Under the pieces are notes generated by a model. The model did not search any database and was not told where the DNA came from. It worked only from the letters and a program-made list of their open reading frames with translations. Both the position numbers and the translations under genes were made by a program. Shown piece by piece: positions 1 to 10,943 of a DNA stretch of 64,000 bases (position 1 is the first letter of the stretch; every line of letters starts with the position of its first letter). This DNA is from Enoplosus armatus. Lineage: Eukaryota > Chordata > Actinopteri > Centrarchiformes > Enoplosidae. Location: the NCBI RefSeq assembly GCF_043641665.1, contig NC_092200.1, forward strand, positions 193,501 through 257,500, read 5' to 3'.

Positions 1-504
1 AATGTAAAGGAAAGGCAAAGTTAAGTTAATAACATTTTAAGTAAACGAAAATAAAATATAAATTAGCTACACTCAACTAAACAATGTCCTTAATGTTCAA
101 GTTAGGAAATTAATTTAAATTTAATTAAACTCAATTAAAATCAAACATTGTTACACTAAACTAAAGTTAAATTTGACCTTTTTTAAAAAATACAAAGCTT
201 AAGAAATCCAAAATAATATAAAAGTCTGTTAATATGAATGAAACGAAATTTTAATCTTGAATATAATGAAAGAGCAGTAAAATCTAAGATCAGGTAAATC
301 CAAATAAAAAGTAGAATTTTGAGCAGGTTACTGGCAAACAGTGAAGAATATCACTGAAAGTGTGCTCATGTGAACTTCAACTCGAGCTTAAATACTCAAA
401 TAAAACTTAAACCTGCAGTCAGAGATTTTACGCTTCACTCTCACATTACAGATTATACATCTTTGATTGGCTGACAGGATCCATTCCCTCTGTCTGTCTC
501 TACA
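1..504. other. AT-rich sequence before the first recognised exon
   Basis: This stretch is AT-rich with scattered short direct repeats such as taaactaaag. It ends in a good splice acceptor (tctgtctctacag at about 492-504) that leads into the first recognised RhoGAP exon. I see no coding exon here. It is most simply the 3' part of an upstream intron. Confidence 0.5.
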
Positions 505-506
505 GG

Positions 507-3500
507 ATGTTGTCGTCTCCACCTACTACCTCCCTCCCCACCTCATCCGCCCCCCCCCCGCCTCCTCAGACAGTGACCTCTGTCTCCCGCCACGTTACCA
601 TGGAAACCTACTGGAGAGAAGTGCAGAGTATTGAGGAGGAGAAGGAGGGAGAAGAAGAGGAAGAAGAAGAGGAAAGAAAGAGTATGGACGGTAAGTCAAA
701 CTGACAGCAGAGTGAGACATTGTCTTTCTGTCTGACATCTACCCGTCTTTGTTTACCTGCAGAGGTGGAACTGGAGGAGGCGTGGCTGACGGAGGCAGGG
801 TTATCGTCCCTGGTGACGGGCTCATTGTCAGAGGAGGCCTCGCCGCCGCCAGCCGAGGCGTTGCTGTCCACATTGACACGGCAACAAGCTGCCACTGTGA
901 GGAAGAGGCTGGACAACTACAACGAGACGCTGAAGATGAGAAACAGGCAGCCAATCAGAGATGTCCGCGAAATCTTCACTGAGGTGGGAAACACACATAC
1001 TTATACATACAGTACACACAGATATATATATATACATACATGTATATTTGTGTGTAAGTCAGACATTTCCAAAAAGGTTGTATTACTAGAACAAAGACAT
1101 GAAGTCAGTGTCCTGGTGTGTGTAATGAATTCTGGGAAATGTAGGACAAGTTGAACCAGACTGTCATGGCTCAGCGTTTTCTCTCTCTCTCTCTCTCTCT
1201 CTCTTTCACACACTGTTCCAGCCTGACGATGACTCAGCAGAAAGATGCCCCTCCCCTTCCTCTCACCGCGCCGAGTCACTACCGGGTCGATACAACACCA
1301 CCACCAAAACCATCCGCCGAAACACTCACAGAGGTAACTGTCTGTCTGCAGGTTCTAGTGGTTCATTAGGTTCTTATGGCAATTGAGTGTGTGTCGTCTA
1401 GGATGTTGTCATGGTAATTGGTTGTAGTGTTGCTTCAGGGGGGTCTTTTCGTTGGTCTTGGGGGTTGTAGTGGCCCTGTAGGTAGTATTCCTAGAAGTGT
1501 TTCTAACTGTCCTGTAGGAGGTCCTGGTGGTCCTTAAGGCAGTTTTAGTGGTCCTTTATGGGGTTCTAGTGGTTCAGGTTGTTCTCTACTTTAGGAGGAT
1601 CTAGTGGTCCTCCAACAGGTCCTTAACACAGTTCTGACCCAAACAAGACTCAACCTGAAGGATCGTGCTGCTCTGTAACTGCTGGATGTGGAAATAAGGA
1701 ACTGTTTGTCTGTTTCCAGTTCGACCAACTCTTCCTACGTTTCTTTTTGAGGATCAACTACTTGAACACCCGTCATCCCCAACAAACACACACTGTCCCT
1801 CACACACACACTCTTCCACAAACACACACTGTCCGACACACACTGACTCCCTGACACACACACCCTCCCCGCCTGTCAGTCAGTGGAGACAAGCTGATTG
1901 GCTGCTGCGGGACTCTCCGTATTCAGAGGGCGTGGCTGAGCACAAACGGGGTGGGACTTGTTGGGACTGCCTGCGTTTCCAAGGAGACGACAGTGGTGAC
2001 CTGCCGGTGAGTCTGACCTCTGACCCTCTGCTACTGAAACTATATAAACAGTCTGTTAACTCAGCTTCCACAGTCTGACACAACACTAATAACTCTTATT
2101 AGTCTTCCTCTATTTGGGGGATAATGCGAATGATAATCACTATGTTCTATGCTTTGAAACTACAGTTCCCATAAATCTTTGGGGGATGTAAAAAGGAAGT
2201 ATAATGTTGCCATGGAGTTGCCAGAATCAGAATCAGAATCAGAAATACTTTATTGATCCCCAGGGGGAAATTGTACAGTACCGGTGCTCCCATTCAAGAG
2301 TAGAAAGTAGCATAATTTACAGCTAAAAGTATGTACAAAGTATAAAAATAAGAAATAGAAAAAATATATATTTTTACAGTATTTAAGTGAAAAATAAGTA
2401 AGAAATATATACAATAAAAATGTATGTGTATATATATATATGTATGTATATATTGCACTGTTGTGTATGACTATATATGTATTGCACTTAAACATTTAAG
2501 AATAAATAGTGAGGTAGTATATGAACAGGTGAAGTAGGTCCAGATTTCCAGTCTCTTCGTGAGTGTCTGACACTTAGAGGGAGGAGTTGAACAGTTTGAT
2601 GGCCACAGGCAGGAATGATTTCCTGTGGCGCTCTGTTGTACATTTAAGTTAGCTGTGTGCTACAACTTGAGTTCTGTTGTTTTAGCATGTATTTGTTCAC
2701 ATGTAGTCACATGGTCTCCATCACAGCAGCTGAATCAGCTGTTAGCAGCTCCTGTCTGCAGTGTCCTCATGGACAGACAACTATCACTGATCACTGAGAC
2801 ACTGAAGGAAACTTAAAAATAAGAGGATTCTCAGGCAGGTTCTGCAGCGTCTTTCTCCTCTGATGTCTGAGTGGATTTCTGGAGGTTTATTCTGATGGAC
2901 GTGAGAGATAATGATCATGTTGAATCATTCAGTGGACACCACTCTGAATGATTCGACATGAGTTTGATGTCTGTGACTTCAGATCTGACTGAGTTATGAC
3001 TCTAAGAAGAAGTGCAACTTCTGAATCATATTGCTCTAATAAGGTTTAAGGTAAGTATTTTAATATCCTCCATGAGCTGTGTGTTAAAGGCAGGTACATG
3101 GCTCCTTCCCGACACTGTGATTACAAACCATTTACCTGAAGTTGCTTCTCACCTGGACTCATAATTTTTATCCATTTTTACTCAACACAACAACACAACA
3201 TATTCGGCAAACAACACACATGTCAACTTTATTTTACCTCCTGTCCAAAGTTGACTTTTTGTTCTGATGGTGGTTCATCAGACTCACCAGGGTTTATCTT
3301 CTAGGGAGCAGGAATATTAGTAAATAAGTAAATGTCACGTCAATCTGTCCAGCAGTTGTTGAGATCTTGTTCTGAATGTTCAGATAGAACCGAAAGTGAC
3401 GGCAGATAGAATGACATCACTGTCTCTTTTCACATTCACTTCAATACAGTCAGAGTTTGATCACAGCAGCATCTAGTGAACGTGAGAGGAACAGCGGCTA

Positions 3501-4252
3501 AAAACACTTCAGCTGAATAGGCTGTCAGTTGGTTTTATGTATCAGTGTTTATTTTGGCTTCTGATTTTGATTTAGTTTTAGTCTTTCGATGAGAACATTT
3601 ATTAGTTTTAGTCAAATTTTAGTCATTTGATTTTTGTTTTAGTCAACAGTTATGATACAACAGACCGACTCTCCTCAATAAATCCAGTTCTCATTATAAA
3701 CTTTCAACTGCTCTCTGTCTGCCATTCCTGCTCACCTAGCATTAGCATTAGCAGCTAGTTGTTCATTCAGAAGCTGATTCACTAAAACGCTGTTCACTGT
3801 CTGAGTTTATCTTGAGAGAATGACGTAGTGATATTTCTTTAGTGATCATCTGGAGGAAGATTTTGATGTTTGACTGTCAACATTAATCCTGGAACTGGCT
3901 CGATAGCAACATGAAAGATGGCCGACTGAAAGTAACATTAACGTTATATCCACAGTACCAGATAAAGTTATGTCAGCGTGCTGCTGCATGTTTTCATGTC
4001 TCAGCTGTCAAACTTTTCATGGATTGTAGATAAATGGAGATGATTATAAATCATCAGATGTTATTACTGACAGAGACCCAACGTTACTGAAAGTAACAGA
4101 ATGTGTTCTTATTACCGGTTTTTAAAGGTTATTTCTTATTTAGTTTTAGTCTTGTCATGAAAATATTAGATTTATATGCAGATATTTTTCATGTAGTTTT
4201 TGGTGATGAAATTAACTGTTACGTAAAACAGGATATATATTAATGTATAAAA

Positions 4253-4297
<45 letters not shown>

Positions 4298-6658
4298 TAG
4301 TTTGTACCTGTCGATCCCTCTCAGGGTGTCAGCTCAGCAAACGACCTGTCATCATGTGATCTCACCCGCCTCGGCTTCATCTCTCACATCGAGCTCTCCA
4401 CCTTCCTGCTCGCTCTGGGCATCCAAACCAAACGCACCCGCCCGCCACGCCGCCGGACCCGGGGTGCGCTTCATTTTTACATCATGTTTGAATGCAGGTT
4501 TGAGACGAGACAACACACAGCTGAGGGGTCACAGTTTAAACCAATGAGATGTCAGACAGAGAAGGCAGCTGATTGGACAATAAACCTAAAAAGCACTTTC
4601 TGCAAAACATACAGAACAACCTCCAAAAACTTAGTATTAGTAGTCCTGAGCAGAGCGGGCGAATAACTTAAGACTGAATGGGTGGATGAGGCGTCCCTCC
4701 TCTTCGTGGACGTGATAGCTGATGTCAACTGTGTACGAATAATGCCACATTTAAGCGCCTCTTTATGGGGGGGAGTGTTACATCCTTGTTTTGTTTTTTT
4801 TGGTGTTTCCTGTTTACCCCTCTGATCATCTGATTGGCAGGCACCTGTGCTGAAGTGGGCTGAATCCATACAGACAGGCCCTTTTGCTCAGCTTTGTTCA
4901 GCTCTCTCTCTCTCGCTCCATCCTGTTGCAGCAGCACCTTGGTGGTGCTTAGTATTTGGTTTTTCAGTTATTCACTATTTTACGTTTACCTTTAATAAAC
5001 TATATGCAATAAACTTTTAAAAAGTGAGTACAAAGTAAATATCTAGCATGGAGTTGTCACATTCTTTGAGCCGGTTTGTGACAAACTGGGGGTTTGAAAA
5101 TGTGGTCAAACTAGTTTTAATTCGAGTTCGATTCTGTGTTCAGATCGTAACAAACACATCGTACCAACCAACCAGTCTGATTCCAGACTGAACAACACAA
5201 ACAGGTTTGAAAATGCTCAGACTGTAAATTGTTCATCTGTTTAAAACGTCTGTCTCACAGCCTAATGACTCATTTAGGACTCAAAACACAACATTTAGAA
5301 AGTTGACAGTTCTGTCAACTTGTTGGTTAATATGAGGTTTTTATCTGTCGGTCAAATTCAAATACATTTTATTGGCATGAATGTTACAGTTAGATTATTG
5401 CCAAAGCCAAGTTACATGTTACTGAATAATTCCGTTTCACAAAGAGAAAACTAAATAGATAATCCTGTCCTAACAAATACATATAATATAAATACTGTCT
5501 GTCTCTGTCTGTCTGTCTGTCTGCCTGTCTGTCTGTCGATCAGACAGCGGTGTGTTCGGTGTTCCTCTGAACTCGCTGTTGGATAACGACAGGAAGAAGT
5601 TTCCTGGAGTGAAAGTTCCTGTCGTCTTCCAGAAGGTAAAGAATCTGTCTGTCTGTATGTGGTGATAAGTATTCTGATCCTTTAGTTAGAAATAATAATA
5701 GCACAATGTAAAAATACAGAGGATCTATTATGCTTTTCCTTATTTGCTGTCTTAAACATAGAGTTACAATGTTGGATATTCCTATTAAACATTACCAAAG
5801 TTGCCAAATAATGAGGAAAACGTATGTAAAAGTAATCCCTGTGAGCCGAAAGCTCAGTCTGCAGACTGCTCTGAATGCTCCCTTCGCTTGTCGTGTCTTA
5901 CTTCCGTGAGACGTATTACGTAATAAGCCTCAGGGATGGTCATCTGCTCAGGGCACAGCAGTGACAGCACGCCCACGAAGAATAACAAGAAGAAGAAGAA
6001 GAAGAAGAAGAAGAAAACAAAGCACGGCTATGAAGTAGAGGGCCGCTCACCCCCCCTCAGTCTGTCTGAGTTGTTGGGCTCACAGAAAGAGCTTTTTCTG
6101 TTGAGAAGGAAAGTAGGTAGGTAGGAGGTCGTTTCTTGATGTATATGTATATATATACACTGTACTTTATATATACATTTTTCAAATGCATCATTACATG
6201 TTTTGTATGAAAAAAATCTTCATTAGTAAAGTAAATAAAGCTGTCAAATTTAGCACTTCTGAAATGTGGTGGAGTAGAAGTAGAAAGTTGCAGAAAAGTA
6301 AAGTACAAGTGCCTCAAAACTGTACTTGAGTAAATGTTACTTTTCACCACTGTTTGTCTGTAGGCCATCCATGTTGTACCAACTGGCTGGTGAAGTTAGT
6401 TTCTCGCCAACAGCTGAACGTTCCTGTGATGCAGTGTGTGGTTAGCAGTTAGCATGAACCTGACAACATTTATTAAAGTTTAATTTAGATCAGATCAGCT
6501 GCTGTAAGAAAACTCCAAAGACTGACCTCAGAGCAGCTGCAGCTGTTCTCTGATAGAACTAAGGTTCTAACGTTCCTACAGAAGAATGTGAATCTGACCT
6601 CTGATCAGCTGAGAGTGAGACAGGATACGGAAAAATAATATATAAAAAACATGTATGC

Positions 6659-6695
<37 letters not shown>

Positions 6696-7514
6696 CTACA
6701 TGTCCCCTACATGTCCACACAACGGTGATACACATACATTCAGTCACATATATTACTAAACTACACAATGCATACATTTAAAATCTCTTTTTATACATGG
6801 ACATATCATAAACATTTACATTTATGTACAAATCATAAATGTAGCGTAGACATCATATATGGTGCCAATTTATCTGTTCATTTATCTGACTGTCATAAAT
6901 GCCTACATATCTGGGAAACAAATGTTGCATTTAACAAATGTATTTATTGTTGTTTACTTTAATTTAATGTGATGTGATATCATGGGGCGTCCCGGTTGCT
7001 CACCTGGTAGAATGCACACCATTAAGGCCGAGTCCACCATCTATTGATCCTGGTCTCATTTGATAGTGTTTATTGTAACAGAAGTAATTCTGTCCTCTAG
7101 ACCCCCCAAATAATGTGTCAGGGTTTGAGTGCATGTTTGTGTAATTTCCCCCTGGAGATCAATAAAGTATTTCTGATTCTGATTCTGATTAATTTGTGAA
7201 GAAGTTCAAGCTAACAGAGAGTGTTAAGTTGCCCTTTGACTCGTGTTTGTGTTCACGTTTAGTTTGTCTTCATGCCGCCTTGACAGTTCTTGTATTTGAA
7301 GCTTATTCTGAACACAATCTGTCTGTGTGTGTGGGCTTGTATTGATATGTTTATGAGGACTATGTTGGACTCTTAGGGCCTATGTCAATGAGGATCCTCA
7401 CAAGTAAGACAAACGTGTGTGTGTGTGTGTGTGTAGTTGTTGTGTATTTTAGAGCAAAACGGCCTGCAGACTGAAGGGATTCTCAGAGTGCCAGGATCAG
7501 CTGCTAGACTGAAG

Positions 7515-7553
<39 letters not shown>

Positions 7554-8277
7554 CTCGTCATCACAAGATGTCATCTGCAGTTTAATGAGGGATAATAATG
7601 AATATCAAAGAGCTGCAGTGTTTAAATAAGTAACTTTTTGGTAAAGGTCTGGTAGAAACTAAAATTTTACAACTTCACAATGTCACCTATTTCAAATAAA
7701 TGACAATAAAGTTAACGGACAGAAAAAAAGGACAAAAGATTTTCACTTTCACTTTGTTTTTAGAGCTTCATGTTTACTTACTGAAACACAAGTCTGCATA
7801 AATGTTCCAAAGGCTAATAATCTCTAGAGGGGTCCGATTTCAAAATCTAGTTTGAAGCCCAACGTCCACTGACAAGCTTTTTTCAACCGTTTTCACACAG
7901 TCTTCATCAGTGGACGGTGTCTGCTCAGTTGTCATTGAGATGGATCTGTTGAAATGCAAACTCAATAGCTCTTATGATTTCATATGATTTTATTCTGTAA
8001 TTCAATTCACTGATGAAGAACATGTGATACAGTTGAAAGAGGATGACAGTAAGTAGTAAATTGGGTTGGACATGAGTGAGCACCAATCTGTCTGTCTGTC
8101 TCTCTGTGTCTTTAGTACCTGCGTAGAGAGTTAGACAGGTGTTGTGGAGGGTTTGACTGGTCTGCAGTCAGACAGGTGGACGCTGCAGGTCTGCTGAAGC
8201 TCTTCATCAGAGAGCTGCCAACACCTCTGCTGACACACACACACCTGTCCACCTACCGCTCTGTGCTGGGTATAAAT

Positions 8278-8308
<31 letters not shown>

Positions 8309-10868
8309 GTGTAAGGCTTTTGTCTCCACAACATGAGGACTACATGTAGCACAGTGTTCCAATAATCCATCATTTCCAACTAATAGGCCATACACAAATT
8401 ATTGGCGGGGGGGGGGGGGGTAGGGCTTTCAGCTCGTCTTCAGTTTCAAGCTCGAGTCAAATAAGATATCAATAATACTGATATTATTTAATGAATGTAA
8501 ATTTAAGCCCACCCCACCCCAGTAACCCTCATACAGTCCCTAAACTCTGCTCCCTAATGAAGGCCTCTGAGAAAGAATTAATGTAGTGATTCAGACTGAA
8601 TGAAATCCTCTGTTTAACCTGGATTATTGATGTGTGTCTCTGCAGGTATCTCCTCTGTGGTTCATCAGGTTCAGGCTCTGCAGCTGCTGTTGTTGTTGCT
8701 TCCTGAAGCTAACAGAGACACACTCAGAGTAAATCACAACATTTACACTCACAACACAATCAGTTAATCATTAGGTTCATGTCTCAACCTGCCAGTCAAC
8801 TTCTGCTCAAAGCATCACTCTGTTACTCTCAGTACTGAGGTTACAGGTGTAACTACCAAGACCTTTAGAGAAAAATCATTACTTCTACTTGGTTACATGT
8901 GGATACATTCATCGCACTACTTTTATTTATTTATTATTATATGCATTTATGCCCATTCTGTTAAGAGGCAGGTGTTCAGCTGGTCCCAGGTCTGCTAACG
9001 CTCTGTTATCTAATAGCACCTGTATTACAGTTTGCTTTCCGTATATAAAATATGCCCTGTGTTGACTTACCGAGTTGAAAACTCAGCGTGGTGTGGCTGT
9101 TGGACTCAGTGAAGCCAGATGTGAGAAGATATCCTGGGTATGTTGAACCTGCTTCGTAGTACAGGCCTCTGGATGTGGGGGGCTCACACCTGATCTGTGA
9201 CATGGGACATTTATACTGGAGTGATCAAAGTTTAAGGACACTGTAACATGTTGACACTCTTTGGATTTACTTTAACAGACATGCTCTATTATGCACATGA
9301 TTTGCTTATTCATTTGCCGAATCATAATATAATATAGGAGCCAGCAAGCAAAGAATGTAATTTAAAGGAAATCTTTACTTATTGGTGGATTTAATAGAGT
9401 TTGATATTAATGTAATATTATGTGATCACACTTGAGAGATACAGACTGTGAATATTGTCCTGGTGTATCTGTGGCAGGTTATCTAACCAGGAGATGATGA
9501 CTTGTCATTTCATCACAAATAAATACAGGTGTATGTTCACTTCTTTACTTCACCTGAGGAAGACCATCTGTGGCTGAAATCATTCCAGTCACATCCATCA
9601 AATAAAAGACAGTAGGGTGCCTTAAGTTACTCGCTACTCAACTATTTCTTCAGTAAATGCTTTTGTACTCTAACTCAAGTAGTTATTTTGATGACTATTT
9701 ACGACTTCTACTTGAGTACTTGTTTCTCTACCCACCTCACGGAATATTTGATATCAGATTCTGTCTATGATTTGATTCAATTTTGAGTAACTTTGAAACT
9801 GAAAAGTAAAATGAGACCTCCAGTGGTTGAATTTCTCATCTTACTGCAGTGATGTACTGTGTGATATCACAGGTGTTGTCACAGGAGCAACTCTTCTGAG
9901 AGGACAGAAAAACATCCCCTCTTTCCACCTTAAATGTTTGAGTATCTTCCTTCCACCTTAAATGTCTGAGTGTCTTCCTTCTACCTTAAATTTCCATGGT
10001 TACAGGCCCTGCTGGTCTTCCTGTGTAAGGTTGTCTCTCGTCAGGACCAGAACAGGATGTCTCTGTGCAACGTCTCCATGGTAATGGCGCCAAACCTGTT
10101 CACCTCCCGTCACCGTGGCAACAAGTGCTCTGTCGCCAAGCAACGAGAGGAAATGGAGGAGGCGGTGGGTGGAGCTCACCTGGTCCGACTGATGATCACA
10201 CACCAGGACCTGCTGTGGACTGTGAGTCAGAGGACACACACCTGCACAGCCTCAGTGACATCACTGTCTCAGCTGTCTGTGACATCACTTCCTGTTTTAT
10301 TTGGTAGGTCCCCAGCTTCCTGCTTTCTCAGGTGAGACAGATGAACCAGGCGTCCAATCAGAAACAGCTCGGCCTGACGAAAAGACTGTTGAGGAAGAAG
10401 AATGACAAGAATGACAGAAACCAGGTGAGACAGAGACCAGAGAACTGTGTGAGACATATATATATGGAGCCTCCTCATCTCCTCCGAGACTCATTTAAGT
10501 GATCAGAACATCCTTGATGATTGATCAGTTTCTGGGTCACGGGCCGGAGGATAGGGGAGAGAGGAAGGCCGGAAGCCAAATTAACAGAATGGAAAGCACC
10601 CACCAACTTCCTTTCAGCAGCCCTTAGTCTTATGGAGGTGACCCTCTTGTTCTCTGGGGGAAACTCCTTTCACCCGGGGCAACTTTGGAGGAGATTCTAG
10701 CTCCTCTCCATGACTCTGACTCTCATGACGTTCTACATCCCAAAAACCAGTTATCACAGCCTGGAGTCAACACACCACAGCCCCTACCCAACTGTCACAT
10801 TATTATGTTCATTTTAAATTAAGAGTTCACCTGTTTGTGCTCTGATGTCATCAATGTAACACCACACC

Positions 10869-10943
<75 letters not shown>

